Below, piece after piece: positions 12,835-25,702 of a DNA stretch of 64,000 nt. The stretch covers positions 19,623,666 to 19,687,665 of the forward strand of contig OX485807.1 in assembly GCA_950295325.1 (NCBI GenBank). Reading direction: 5' to 3'. The stretch's first letter is position 1. Each line of letters begins with the position of its first letter. The position numbers and the translations under genes are program-made. This stretch comes from Polytrichum commune (Eukaryota > Streptophyta > Polytrichopsida > Polytrichales > Polytrichaceae). Under the pieces are notes generated by a model. That model was not told where the DNA came from. It saw only the letters and a list, made by a program, of their open reading frames with translations, and did not search any database.

Positions 12835-14853
12835 TTGTGAGCCCCGGCCTTGTTTTCATAAGGCACTCATGGATGGATACTTCCTTCTGTTTTTTTAACA
12901 CGTTCATTTCAGTTACTTGATTTATTCCATCGGGTAGCACATCTGATTCCTTGACTTCATGTTTGCAGAGTTGCCAACAGTAAGAATTATTTCAAGGTTC
13001 ACCTGTTTCTTTAAGGATTCGCATAGCATGCACTTCAATCATGCTTTTTGTCATTCACAACTCCCTTCAAAACGTCACTAGGAGATCTAACTATACCAAA
13101 TGCCTCCTCTTCCGACATCGCCCAAGGGTGGCAACTAGTGCAAAATAATTTGTAACATATAATCCATCCATATTGTCCTTGTACATTCATATCAAAGAAC
13201 AATTTTACAGAACTTGGAATGGAGTCATGTAGTGCACATTGAGACTGTCCATAATGTGTAATAAGTTCTTGATTTGAACATGTCTATGTAGTATAATACA
13301 TGAGTATTTTGAAAATAATGTGGACTTTCTCTTGGACAGGGGGGCTTGTTCATAATCTGGTCTCCATCATGCCTAATTATAGTTTATACGATCTACAACA
13401 ATTTGGAGATAATCTAGATTATTTTGGCTCGTGAGCCCTAACCCTAACTCTCTTCCCGATTTCTCTTGGTGGCTTCTCTCCCGGTTCTCTTTTGAAACTT
13501 TTGGATCCAAAGAATTTGAAACATAATCTAGATTATATGTACAATTATGTGTGCATAATCTATGCTTTCGTGAAATTTTTGGACGAGTCCCTTGTAATTA
13601 TTTGTTTGAGTTGCCACCCCAGGGACATGGCCTTTTCGTGGTGACATGTACACACAACAGGCAAGACATCGACATTCGTACTCATTAATTTTAAGTTACT
13701 TATTATGGAAAATCCGCATTCACTTAACAACAAGACATTCTTACCCATAGCGAGAGGTGCCCTCAAAGCCATTTAGGGAAATTTGGTAGATTCTCTCCCT
13801 CATAGGTTTTCTCATAGATATGATTTTCATCATCGGGCACCTCCCTTGCACCGTTCGATCAACATAACAACATACAAACTATCTCCACAAAAAAATAATC
13901 TACACCGTCAACTTGGCCGTTCCCACCCTCCCCGCCACCGACGATGCGAATCACACACTAGAAGCTCAATTGCACATGCCATGAGCTCCACAAGGAGGTA
14001 GGATTAGAAGCACAACATGTGTGGCTCCGTAACGGTGACATGACAACACCGCAACAGGAGGAATAGTGTGGGAGAGAACCACAGAGAGGAGAGAAGAGAA
14101 GAGAAGAGAAGAGAAGAGAAGAAACGTTGACCTTAGTGGGATCAGCGTGATTGAAATGCCCGTTCGACCCACCCTTGGTACTATGTCCACTAGACATAAT
14201 GTCAATGGTGCAAGGTTACTAACCCCCCTTCGGGGTGGGCACTACAGTTTCCAGGGTAACCAAAGTGACCATGGGATAACTGCATAGACAATATAATTTT
14301 GTACAACGAAGTGGTTATGAAACGCTCTCAGATGGATCCAAACCACACTTGCATGGAAGAGCGCATCAAGAAGGGAACCTTTATAGTTTGGCAGTGAGAG
14401 GGGTTTTAAGGTTTTGGGGTTTGGTTGTGCCATACCCTTACTAAAACCCTAAATGGTTTCGCCGGGCGCATCTCCACCCCCACCACCACATCCCCTCCAA
14501 TTCCCACTCCAAAGCGGCAATAGGAGGAGCTTGTGGAGTAAGATAGATGGGCCTTAAATGGTCACTTTTATGACTAGCCCACTTTTACTAGGATATGAAA
14601 CACTTGATTAGTATGAGATTATTAGCAAATTTGAGGTTGTAGCCACTTTCCTCATAATGGAGCTTTCACGCCAACACCAGGGATTGGCATCGTCCTCACT
14701 TTGACATTTTTAGCCTTGTACTTACTTCTCATAGGATATGAAGCACGCATTAATGCAAGATGATTAGCAAATCTTAATTTGTGCATGTGGCCATTTTCTT
14801 CATTAATTTGCGAAGATTGTATATATATCTTACCCTTTATCAAAGTGATGGTT
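12835..14853. other. Spacer without recognised gene
   Basis: No coding family seen. It contains a (GAGAA)n tract near 14088-14121. A 63-codon open stretch at 14433-14242 (-) starts at an ATG close to AAACCCTAA motifs, but no homologue comes to mind. Confidence 0.4.
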
Positions 14854-14975
14854 TGAGATGACCCTAAACTACCGGATGATAGTGGAGAGGTATTTATTTC
14901 CAAATGGAGTGGTTGCTGGTTCGGTACTAGCTATGAAAACTTCTCTCTATTTCACGGGAAAAAAAACTAGCTAGA
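14854..14975 (+). mobile_element. SINE-like element, worn copy
   Basis: Shares GAGATGACCCT, AACTACCGG and the box-A-like TAGTGGAGAGG (14880-14890) with the pair at 42.7-43.1 kb. The box B counterpart reads GGTTCGGTACT here. Confidence 0.6.
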
Positions 14976-17900
14976 AAGGAAGCCAAGAGCCCACCCACCA
15001 CAAGGTAGGCAATACCCTAGAACACATCAACAATTTTATGACAAGATAATGTTGTCCTACTTGAACGATTTTAGATCTAAGAATCAAATATTAGTTTTAG
15101 TTACAAAAATATGTTTTGATAAAGTTTTAAATCATCATTCTCTTAAAAATAATTTTAAAAAAAACATCCTTGCTAATATTCCAATGCTAATTATTGAAAC
15201 ACAACGTTTATCAATTTGAAATTTTGTAAAATAATTTAATTTCCCTTGAAACCACCTACACCATATGATGGTAACCATTGAGGATTGAATCTAGGGAAGT
15301 CAATATTTCATAGTGGACCACAATCATCTTTGCGTTTGCAACGAATGATTGGGAGCTCCAACCCATGCAACTTGTTGTCAAGCATGCAAGCATGCATCCT
15401 ATCCATGTTTTGGGATTCTATCAACAATCGATCTCCCTTGTCTAATTCCCGTTTGTGGAATTCTTTCCGATTAAGCTAACATGGGTTAAAATTTTGATAT
15501 TGTTGGTTTAAGAAGGCTAACAAGTTGTAATCGGTGATCAAAATTCAATTTGAACCTTAAACTAGGAGTTTCATGTTTCCATAAAGAGATAGCAAGTGAA
15601 TATGTATTTGACATTCCAAAATATGTCCTCTAACTTGGTTTTGTGAAAGGTGTTGTCTTAGCAAATCGGCATTTTGATGATTTCACATGGAGTGTTATTT
15701 TCTTAATAATGAAAGGACCTATTTCGTGTGCTTTATGTGGTCTTATTGGGATTTTGGAAACACCACCGCATTGTTAACTATACCAAGACAAAATTGTCAA
15801 GGCACGTTTCAAAGTGAATGGATACGATTGGGCCTTTTTGATCAACCCCCTCCCCTTGAGGAGGTATAATCATAACCCCCTATTGTGGAGTGTGTTTGAC
15901 CCACTTTGATCATAAAATCATTGGGCTATGTTTAAGATTAAAAAACTCCTCATTCACATCAACTCAAGCGGGAAGGAAGCAAGGAGATGAGTGATGAGTG
16001 GTAACATGTGAGCGATGTGTCCAATTCTAAGAATTTTCACATGGGTTCAAGGGTCGCATTACAAAATTGGCATGATGATTTACTAGTTCTTTATTGTATG
16101 AAATAACATTTATAGCAATTATCACAAATAACGGGGGCCACTAATGTGCATACTCATTATGAGTAACACCACATCACCCACAAGCTGGTAATGAACCGAA
16201 ACCATGGTTGCAATGGTAATAAACATCAACTCCCCACATTTTAATTGCTAAGTAAATCGAAAGAATGGAAACATGCACACAAAAGTACAAAGGGGAGCCC
16301 TCAGGATAGCTATGAAATTTGTAACAAGTGCAACCCTTTTGGGAAGGTTTAGCTAACGGGGAAAGATGGAGTTATCCATTCCAAGTTCCCAATGGAATAT
16401 TCATTTTATAATATTAAAATGGCAATGACAACACTCACGTGCCCATTTACCCCAAGCCAGGCTTACGGGTGAGGCCACAAGGAAGAGACACTAAAATATG
16501 AATAAGATGGAATGGAGCACCCTACATTTATACATCTTCAACTTATTCGAAGCAATCCGACCATTTTTCTTGGATAAGTGACTGCACATGAAATTCCAAC
16601 TATCGCAATGTGCCAGCAGGCATTAATTGTTAACCACCATATCATTTCAGAAGATCCAAATTCCCAAAACGATTTTCCATTGGATGAACAATAGAAGGTA
16701 TTCATTCCACAATGGTCTGGCTAGACGAGGTTCAAGTTCAAAAGCCATAGAATTTCAGGAGATCCGGATTCCAAAATCCTCAATCATCAGTGAGCTTTGG
16801 AGATGTGGTCCAGATTCACATTGAATTGGTTGAAGCTAATTTTATGTTTAGTAATAAGATGATTTGATTAAAATTAAGACTAGATTCTTGCAAGGTTCCA
16901 ACTTCTGACACCGTGCTAGAAATTCACTTCAGTTATATGCACAATGCATATTTCCACTAAGAACATGATGCACTATTTCATATTTGGTTAATTTGCACCT
17001 GAAAGTAAATTAATGAGGAATCGATCATTTGGCCTGAACCACTCTTGTTTGCATAAAAGAGTAACATTTAAGGTAATGGGAATTAAACTGGCATGTAGAT
17101 TTTCGTTACAAACTGAGCAATCATAAGTTTGCCACACTGATGGTGCACAAACATCTAGCTAAAATAGAGTATATCAAATTTACTCTTGTTTTTGAATGGA
17201 TTCTACTGGAGGCATGCACATGAGCTCCTCCAAAACTAAACTTGGATGTCTCCTAAAGTGATGATTACAATGACACTATTTAGATTTACATGGAGAACAT
17301 TTACTTTGCAGCAACATCTACTTAGGAACGGAATGAGGGGGCTTCAAAGCACAATGATTGATACTTGAAAGACACTAACAAACAGCCATTTGAGATCCAA
17401 TGTTGATAAATAATGCAAACTACATATTCAGCACTGAGAAATCGGTTAGTCAAATTCGTGTGAAATTTCAAAAAAGTATAGACATTCATGGAGGGAGAGC
17501 TTCTTCTCTCTATATACATATCACCCCACATAGGTTATGCTGCTTACCCTTGAGGCTCTTTTGGTAGGCAGCATGCCTATGTACTGTTAGGTCCGGTCAC
17601 ATATAATTGTATGAAGTTGCCTCGCACAATGTCCTTCGTGCCAAGGTGCCATGTGCTAAATGTGATAAGATCATAGACAAACTATTCTCTAGGGGGCTTG
17701 AAGCCACGTCACAATGGGATTTCCAGCGCTCCCTGCCCATCAAACCCTGTGCTGGAAAAATGAGCTCCGTAATGTATGTACTACCAGTATGTACTGGAGC
17801 ACTCTCTGTCTGCTTAGGGAGACAAAAATTTCAGGCACTTCGTACGAAAGATGCACCGAGTATGGAATGCTCATTGACACGTCAGGTATATATCTGACAG

Positions 17901-18026
17901 CCGAAAATGGATCCCTACAGTATCAGATTGTGTGAATTGAAAATGGTTCAGAATTACTCATTTGGAGGTGAATTGACCCAGTCATGTTGGCAGCAATGAG
18001 GATCCTGGTTAATCAGGACGTAGAGG
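14976..18026. other. Spacer without recognised gene
   Basis: Three kilobases with no recognisable coding family. The last part must include the 3' UTR of the glyoxalase-family gene. Confidence 0.4.
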
Positions 18027-19227
18027 TCACATGGCCTTCAATGCATCATCTTTAATCCTGTCGAGAGAGAGGCGAGTGAGGCTGCGCTTGCGGGCGGATA
18101 TTGTGCGAACAAGATTACACATCTCGGAGGCTTGACAACCAGTCAAGGGCTGCACTGGAAATTTCTCGCACGTGCAGATTTCAATCATGAAGCCGTCGGG
18201 GTCGTGGAAGAAAATCTGGTCAATTTCAATGCCGCCTTCACTGATTGTGTCTTTGACGTATTTGATGCCATGATCACGCAGTGCCTGCTCCACCTGTACT
18301 ACTGAGTCGCTCTGCCGCAAACATCACAGATAAATTAGTAGGTTAAGTACACCTCAACCCAACTTCCAGCTAATAACACCAACGCTAGAACGAACAAAAA
18401 TTCATAATGCTAAATGGTTAGTGGACGGTTTGCAATAAAGGATTGACCCTCGCAAACTGGACTAAAGAGACTCCATTTCAGGCTGTTACTGCATACAGTT
18501 TTGGATCACTGCAACAATGGCAGAACAACCAGAAGCTGCAGGTCATGGTGGATTTGCTGCGAACTCATCGAAGATGGATAGGGAATGCAATTCGTCCTCA
18601 ACCTTCGCATTGCCTTAAGACAAATATTGTATTATGCATTAAGACATAAATTGGATAGACATTTTGTATGGTATGAATGGGAGAAAATCCTTGCTGCATA
18701 ACAGAATGTGTAAACTTTCATACCTGGAAGGACAGGTGGTCATCTCGTGTATGGATTTCTCTCTCTGCAGGAGGAAAGCCCGTTAGCTCCTCCCCTTGAG
18801 CTTGGATAAGATGAATGCTGATGCCGTAATTGTGAAGCCTGCAACGCAGAGAACAGATAAGCTCATGATACCAGTCCTGATATCAACCCACAACTGCACT
18901 AGTATTGAGAGTATAGAACCCACCGACGTTCTTGCAGAAACAAACGGAAGACATCCTTTCACAGAGAAGCTGGTAATATTTAGACTTTCGTTAAAATATC
19001 ATTGCTGGTTCCAAAAATTTGGATCCACCATACAAGATTGTGATTATTGAGCATGTTATATCTTACCATGCTCCGTCGAAGTCGAATGACCCAGGCCTCT
19101 TGATGGGAACGAAGCCCAATACATGCTCATAGAAATTGGTGGTGGCGTGGACATCCCTACACACGCGGGACACATGGTTCAAGGATTTCAAGGGCAGCGA
19201 TTGCTTCGTCTGCATTGGCGTCGACAT
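18027..19227 (-). CDS. Glyoxalase I-family (VOC) protein, copy A
   Basis: Plant single-VOC-domain protein of the GLYI-like group, related to glyoxalase I (conversion of hemithioacetals of 2-oxoaldehydes); several members lack proven glyoxalase activity, so the substrate is open. Exons 19227-19067, 18838-18724 and 18311-18027 join in phase with GT-AG introns, giving 186 residues. The motifs run in the family order: SLNHVSRVCRDV (first metal-ligand His), FYEHVLGFVPIKRPGSFDF, NYGISIHLI, RDDHLSFQ (second His), then GGIEIDQIFFHDPDGFMIE with the ligand Glu. The ATG at 19227 precedes an 11-residue leader and the domain, with no organelle-targeting peptide obvious. The C-terminus after FPVQPL is divergent and basic (RKRSLTRLSLDRIK), unlike the paralogue at 30.3 kb. 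Confidence 0.93.
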
Positions 19228-20130
19228 ACTTTAGCGGTAGAATGTTTGATCTTCTGCAATTGCAAATGCCAAATCGTCATTGGTGAGACTGCACAACAGC
19301 AACACTGTGCACAACTGCCTACACAGCAATGTCTGCGGAGCGATCATGCATTCAAGCTACCTCTAATGGCAACTACAGCTTCCGAAAGTGTCCCTTGGAT
19401 GGGATCATATCTGAAAAGAGCTTTTGCTCATGCGATCGAGACACCACAAAAAGTAATCTGACTAAACTTCTAACCGACATTCTCAGTAAAATTTAATGCA
19501 CGAGGTGAGAATGAGAAAGAAAATTCACGTTAACTCTTTCCAAAAGTGATGTTTATGCTTACACTAATATTTATGCCAGGCACCGATCATGTTCCAAGAC
19601 GCATTCATCACAACTTCAACGTCACGATCGAAGAAACCTTGTGAAATCAAGAATTACTCAATGGTTAGCTGTCTACTGACATCTCTGGTATGGCAGTGTC
19701 GATCACGAAAAGGAAATATAAGAAACCAGAAGCAGCCCGGGCAGACCACACGCTATAACAAATAGATGCTAATGCGAGTCTAGGTACTCCATTGCGACCA
19801 ACGTACTCCGAGCCAAATCAGCGCCAAACACTCCAACACATCATCAAGCTATAAGGCAAAATGCCAAATGAAGTGCAACTACAGCCTTAGACGATTAAAG
19901 CATCATATATTTCTTAGTCTTCACCGCCACAAAGAGGCTTCGGCGACTGCTATAGGCAGGGAAGCGCCAGCCAAGTCAACCGATTATACACACAATTCGT
20001 GAACCAGTGAACCAAATGCGACATAAAGAGATGTAGTACCGGTGCTTCGGTTTCACTCTCTGTATGTTTGGCCAGCCAATTTACCTCTCCTGCGCCAGCG
20101 CATTACCTACAATACCCACAACAACAACAA
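19228..20130. other. 5' flank of glyoxalase-family copy A
   Basis: No gene seen. This is the promoter side of the minus-strand gene; I see no secure TATA box. Confidence 0.35.
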
Positions 20131-20345
20131 TGGCGGTGCTGATGACAAATAACCTTATGAACGTCCGTCTCTCTCTCTCTCTCTCTCTCTCTCCCGCGGT
20201 GCTGATGATAAACAACCTTATGAAAGCCTCTCTCTCTCTCTCTCTCTCTCCGGCGGTGCTGATGACGAACAACCTCACGAAAGTCAGTCTCTTTGTGTGT
20301 GGCGGTGCTGATGACAAACCACCTTACGAAAGTCAGTCTCTCATC
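20131..20345. repeat. Minisatellite of four units with CT tracts
   Basis: Four units start at about 20131, 20194, 20251 and 20300. Each begins GGCGGTGCTGATGA (CGCGGTGCTGATGA in the second), followed by AAC/AAA-rich sequence and CTTATGAA or CTTACGAA. The first two end in long CT runs. It lies about 0.9 kb upstream of the glyoxalase-family copy A start. Confidence 0.85.
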
Positions 20346-21631
20346 CTCTCTCGCTCTCTCGCAGGCAAAGACGAGAGGCGAGGAAATCGGTGGCAATGTA
20401 TGGTGTGATGGATCACGTGAGGGGAGGGGGAGGAATCCTCCGGTGCGAGAGGGATTGAAGGGAATGCCGAAGGGTGCGACGAGAGAAGAGCGAGGTAGGG
20501 TTTCCAGACAGAGGCTAGGGTGCTATGTCGGCACGCATGCCTGCATGCATGCAAGGATGCTCATGGATGTGGGATTAGCGGCAAATGGCGAGGGTGGCCA
20601 CCAGCTGGATGGATGACAAGCCACCTGGGCAGGGTGAGACTGCCACCTGGGACAATTTCATGCATCATGTCATGTCAGCCACACTGCTTAATTACCTCCT
20701 ACTGTATGTAAGTACTCCTGTCACTCAATTAACAAGCAGGCAAAAGCATCTCTCCTACTTACTACATGTGTCGAATCGCTTATTTGGACGCCGCACCTCT
20801 AACTTATTAGGTAAGTTAATTAATCATCTCACCGCCCGTCTCGAAACACACACACCACCCGGTACATTAGGGCTCGTTTCCATGTAGGCAGGCCATTTGT
20901 CCACCAAATTCTAGTGGAAATGTACATGCCACCTGGGAACGTAGATGCTACATGGAAACGGATCCTTGAAATGTGCGAGAAGGGGTTTTGATTGCATATG
21001 TGCTTCTCTCTCATTCATCCAAAGTTAAAGTTGTGAAATAATATCCATCCTGGAGGTTGCTTGACTTAGTTGATTTGACATCAAAATTAGTTCTAAATAT
21101 CTCAAATTAGTTCAAGGTCAAGCTCCTTTTGGAATGAATCACCCACAAACCTTATAGGGGAGTCAAGTGTGCGACAACTCCCCTCTCGACGGAGCTAGAG
21201 ATCCGTGGTGTCTACGCAAATTCATCCATTTGCAAAGACAAACACAATATAGTGAACTACTTTGTAATTCGGAACAAGGAATTCAACTTTGGAAATAGCA
21301 TCGGAAATCTCGAACTAGTCACATAAAGTGCAATCGAACGTCAACGTGATGTAAGACTTTGTTTACTAGAACCCTTTCTTTCATTTACGATGTATGAGTT
21401 TACATAGATGCCAAGAGACCCCAAGCCCTTGGGGCGGCGTAGAATACACACGGAGGTTGCCATACAATGCAGGTGTGGATAGAAAGTGGAGGCCCGAGGG
21501 ATGACTAGGAAGCCACCTAAGCAAGTGAAGGTGCCACATGGGACCCCAACACGCATCGTGGCAGCTACACCACTTAATGACCACTGGTGACAATGTATGC
21601 ACTCAACAACTTATTGTGATCCCCTCTTCGT
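20346..21631. other. Spacer with a diverged direct repeat
   Basis: No gene. A segment at about 20612-20715 with GCCACCTGGG motifs resembles 21508-21605. A GCATGC-rich palindromic patch lies near 20532-20550. Confidence 0.4.
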
Positions 21632-22593
21632 CTATGATCCGGGAGAACCGGATTTGGGCGAACCAACCAATACACTCGTTCCTTGTTGGACGCCTAAACC
21701 CTTGCCTCCATGCAACGAATGTACGGGTTGGTTCGCCCCAGCCAAAGAACCGGCAGTTAGTTACAGATGAACCAGTTTAGTTTGAGAAATAACCGGTTGA
21801 AGTTCACCAAGATTAGAGGGAAATTACCGATCTTTTTAGGGGAATTTATAGAATATACCCCAATTTCGTAAAGTAAAACCAACGGATGTCAACATGTAAC
21901 CCGGTTGGACTTGCCTCCATGGAACTGGTATACGGGTTGGTTCACCCCAGCAGGAGAACCGGCAGTTAGTTATAGATGAACTGGTTTAGTTTGAGAAATA
22001 ACCGGTTGAAGTTCACCAAGATTGTAGGGAAATTACTGATCTTTTTAGGGGAATCTATAGAATATACACCGATTTCGTAAAGGAAAACCAAAGGATGTCA
22101 ACATGTAACCCGGTTGGACTTGCCTCCATGGAACCAATGTACGGGTTGGTTCGCCCCAGCCGGAGAACCGGCAGTTAGTTACAGATGAACCGGTTTAGTT
22201 TGAGAAATAACCAGTTGAAGTTCACCAAGACTGTAGGGAAATTACCGATCTATTTAGGGGAATTTATAGAATATACCCCAATTTCGTAAAGGAAAACCAA
22301 AGGATGTCAACATGTAACCCGGTTGGACTTGCCTCCATGGAACCAGTGTACTGGTTGGTTCGCCCTAGCCGGAGAACCGGCAGTTACTTACATATGAACC
22401 GGTTTAGTTTGAGAAATAACTGATTGAAGATCACCAAGACTGCATGAAAATTACCGATCTTTTTAGGGGAATCTATAGAGAATACACCCCAATTTCGTAA
22501 AGGAAAACTGAAGGATGTCAACATGTAACCCGGTTGGACTTGCAAACACTCGGATCTCAACCAATTATGCCCAAGAAATCTCCCCCGTCACTG
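21632..22593 (+). mobile_element. Non-autonomous hAT element with amplified interior
   Basis: Left end CTATGATCCGGGAGAACCGG; right end TCTCCCCCGTCACTG, whose complement begins CAGTGACGGGGGAGA. Both match ends of the smaller copies at 24969 and 28689. Flanks CTCTTCGT (21624-21631) and CTCTCCAT (22594-22601) agree at six of eight positions and differ by transitions, as expected for an old 8-bp hAT target duplication. The interior is expanded by the tandem array listed separately. No transposase is present. Confidence 0.7.
21692..22529 (+). repeat. Four tandem units of about 209 bp inside the hAT element
   Basis: Successive units are marked by CCGGTTGGACTTGC at 21901, 22110, 22319 and 22530, giving periods of 209, 209 and 211. 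Each unit holds most of the short hAT element body (GAACCGGCAGTTAGTTACA, AATAACCGGTTGAAGTTCA, GGATGTCAACATGTAACC) plus a 38-bp linker with GGGTTGGTTCGCCCCAGCC. Confidence 0.9.
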
Positions 22594-22601
22594 CTCTCCA
22601 T

Positions 22602-24960
22602 TGAATGACTTAACAACACAAAGCCCACGTGTGTCTCGGACCTTACATGTGTTTCGCCGCCTATTTGTCGAAATCCAACACAGCAATTTATGGATCATCA
22701 TGATCCCCACCACCGCCTCAAACTTGAAACCTCAGAACTTAAAGAATGAGTGGTTGAATTCTCTCTGACCTGCAACACAGTACGTCAGTGAGAGCTAAAG
22801 GTACACAGAGTAGACGGGCCCGAGCTAGATCACATCTTCATTCGGCTGGGCCCCGCCTCTCCAACTCCTCCTTCATTGTCCGGTCTTCCTACCCGCACCT
22901 GCGTGGGAACTCTTCCTCATTGGGAACCAATGGGACAATACCTGGTCACTTGAGCCATTAAGTTTCCTTTGGCATGTGAAGGAACTATGATATTGGTGCT
23001 TGAACACTGACTTTCTTTTCTTTTCTTTTCTTTTCTTATCTTGTGCTACTTGTGCTACTTGTGCCAGCTTATTGATTTAGTGATGAAAGTGCGTGCGTGA
23101 TTATGTTTGAGTGTCTAGTTTGTGTTGTTGTTGATTATGACATCGGTTTGTTGTTTTTGTTGTGGCTAACATGATGGTGTTGTTTGTGGTTATCCAAGTG
23201 GCACTTTCATGCTACCTAAACAACTTCTCGTCCATCTAAGGTAAGAGCATGCTAAATCAACATCCTAAAGTCTTGCAGAATAAGCACACATTAAATGTGA
23301 GAGCATCTATCACCTTAATAGTTATGTTTTCGTGTTGGTTTTAGGTCATCTACCAATAAAACTTTGTTATCCCATAAAGTTTGCATGTGGAATTCAAATA
23401 AGACATGCTTTGGTGTGTTGGAAACCCTCGTCAATTGCTAATGTGACTCATTTTAAACCTTTACTATAAATATAATTTGTATGTTCGAGCTTGAAATGAC
23501 GAGTTCAACACCATCTACCTTGCATGCTCTCTACCGTGACAAGTGTCGATATTCCCCACATGCTTGCGTTAATTCAGTGCGACTCACTTGTCTTAGCATT
23601 TCATATTCTAATTGATCTTTAAACATAGATAAAGTGACCAAATTTTGATCATGTGTATATCAAAAGCAAGTCATGCTATTCTAGACGTTGGCATGACATT
23701 AGTCTACAACATCAGTCTATGAATCGTGGAAATCGCATATGTGAACTATATTGTAGCATGTAAATGACTCCTACAAATTATCTTACTTCCAAATATAAAA
23801 AAATCAAGGAATACAAATTGGTCTAGTCAACTGGAATTCATTATGTTTGAATTGGCCCTTAACTTATAAGACCTTGTTTTTCTTAGAGCCTCTTCATCCA
23901 CAAGCAACGAGTTTTGCATAGATACCACAAACCCCAATATGGTACATAGGTGTTATTTAGTTATTTTTCTTTATTGGACACCTATTATTGGTGTGTAGTT
24001 ACATAAGGATCAAAGAGAAAATACCATAAAGACACAAGTTTAAAAGAAATTGGACTACATCTTCAAATTGTACAAACTACTCCCATACTTAAATAGTGAT
24101 CACAATTGGGACTTCAGACATATGTACGCATTCAGTCAAGGAATCAACATACATGCACTTCCGATAACCATAACTAAAATGAGATTCATATTTCAATATG
24201 ATTTTTGCTAACGTTTCATCATAGACTTGCTAATCCAACACACATTTGAAGACGGAACTATGATCAATAGAAGATGGGAGAACAATAATAACAAGCATGG
24301 TCACATACCTAAGTATCTAGTTGGATCTGCTTACACCACCAAAGTCTTAACGCACACAACCCTTAATCAATCACTTATCTTATTAGAACACCTATGTCTA
24401 AAAGAGATCGGACTGCATGTTCACAATCTAATAATTTTTCTCGGTTCAATAGTCAACATTAATTGGGGTGGGGGTGGTGGGAGGGTAATATGACCATTCA
24501 ATGAGCACAAGAATCTTCACTTTGATGATGAAGGAAATATTCATGAGAGACCTCTATTTGGAATTTGCTACTAACCATCTTATAATAGTCGCGTGTTCGA
24601 TTTGGGCAAGCCAACCCATGCACTAGTTCTTTGTTGGATGCCTAAACCTTGATTTGGGCGAACAAACTCATACACTCGTTCCCTGTTGGATGCCTAAACC
24701 CTTACCTCCAAGGAACCAATGTACAGGTTGGTTCGCCCCAGCTTTGCGTTTTCCATAGCCCAAGAGAAGGGCAGCAGGGAGAAGTGACTATTTGAGACCA
24801 CCATTGATACCTTGTCAGTTAATGGCAAACTCCATTTCGGTTGAGCTCCAAAGGATTGGCGCGAATCTTTGCAGTGACATGGAATGCATTATATAATCCC
24901 ATGTTGAATAAAATTGTCATCAAAAACTCTTGTGATCGACATGTGTATCGGATATGAGAA
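22602..24960. other. Spacer without recognised gene
   Basis: No coding family seen. It contains a (TTTTC)n tract near 23012-23037, a G-run near 24466-24483, and at 24595-24745 two tandem copies of the left linker of the hAT element (GATTTGGGCGAAC..., GTTGGATGCCTAAACC). Confidence 0.45.
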
Positions 24961-24968
24961 CAGCCTGC

Positions 24969-25210
24969 CAGTGATTGAGGAGATTTTTGGGCATACTAAT
25001 CGGTTGAGATCCTCCTAGTGTTTGCAAGTCCAACCGGTTACATGTTGACGACATCCTTCGGTGTTTTTCTATATTAAATTGAGGTATATTCCACCTTAAC
25101 TTCCTCTAAAGCGATCAGTCATTCTCCTAAGTCTTGATGAACTTCAACAGCTTATTTCTCAAACTCAACCAGTTCATCTGTAACTAACTGCCCGTTCTCC
25201 CCGACCATAG
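24969..25210 (-). mobile_element. Non-autonomous hAT element, 242 bp, with 8-bp target duplication
   Basis: Begins CAGTGATTGAGGAGATTTTT and ends GTTCTCCCCGACCATAG. Identical flanks CAGCCTGC at 24961-24968 and 25211-25218 are an 8-bp target-site duplication, the hAT signature. Same family as the copies at 21632, 28689, 34967, 36350 and 46168. No coding capacity. Confidence 0.85.
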
Positions 25211-25282
25211 CAGCCTGCTGCTGGGGGACTTGGAATTGCCGTCCCAGTTGCCCAACTGCACCCACGGCCAAGGCGAGTGAAG

Positions 25283-25306
25283 TTAGGGTTTAGGGTTTAG
25301 GGTTTA
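25283..25306. repeat. Interstitial telomere-like repeat
   Basis: Three TTTAGGG-type units in a row, the plant telomere motif. Too short to be a telomere; AGGGTTT motifs of this kind are also common near plant gene starts. Confidence 0.8.
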
Positions 25307-25334
25307 TGAAGCCGCATAGAAAGAAATGGGTGGG

Positions 25335-25363
25335 CTTCCCTTCCCTTCCCTTCCCTTCCCTTC
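25335..25363. repeat. (CCCTT)n microsatellite
   Basis: Five to six CCCTT units. Confidence 0.9.
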
Positions 25364-25702
25364 TTGCAAGTCCTTTGTGCAAGGTGCTTGACTCTGCTCC
25401 TCATGCATGGCCCTGGATCTCGGCTTGTATGGCAATGCCACTTGGCATCTTGTGATGGGCCAGCTCTAGTGCACCTGCAGCAGGTGTAACCTTCTGGGCT
25501 CATCAGTTTCTGGGGCTTCTTCGGACCCTTTAGGCCAGCCCCACTTGCCACATGGTCGCTGCCCTCCTCGATTGTAAAGTGCTCGGCTCCCCAATACATC
25601 ACAATGTCATTGGTTTCAAGATGATGATAAGAATAAGAATAAGAATAATAATAATATTATTTCAATTTCAATTTCAGTGAGTGAGGTGGCGGTGTTGTTT
25701 GA

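Noticed and set aside
14242-14433. 63-codon ATG-led frame near AAACCCTAA motifs
   Set aside because: Too short and no family or downstream exon recognised.
20131-20345. C/D-box snoRNA cluster suggested by repeated CTGATGA
   Set aside because: The C box lacks the leading purine, no D box at a proper distance, and CT runs interrupt the units; a minisatellite explains it better.
25283-25306. Telomere addition or chromosome fusion scar
   Set aside because: Only about three units, in one orientation; common near plant promoters.
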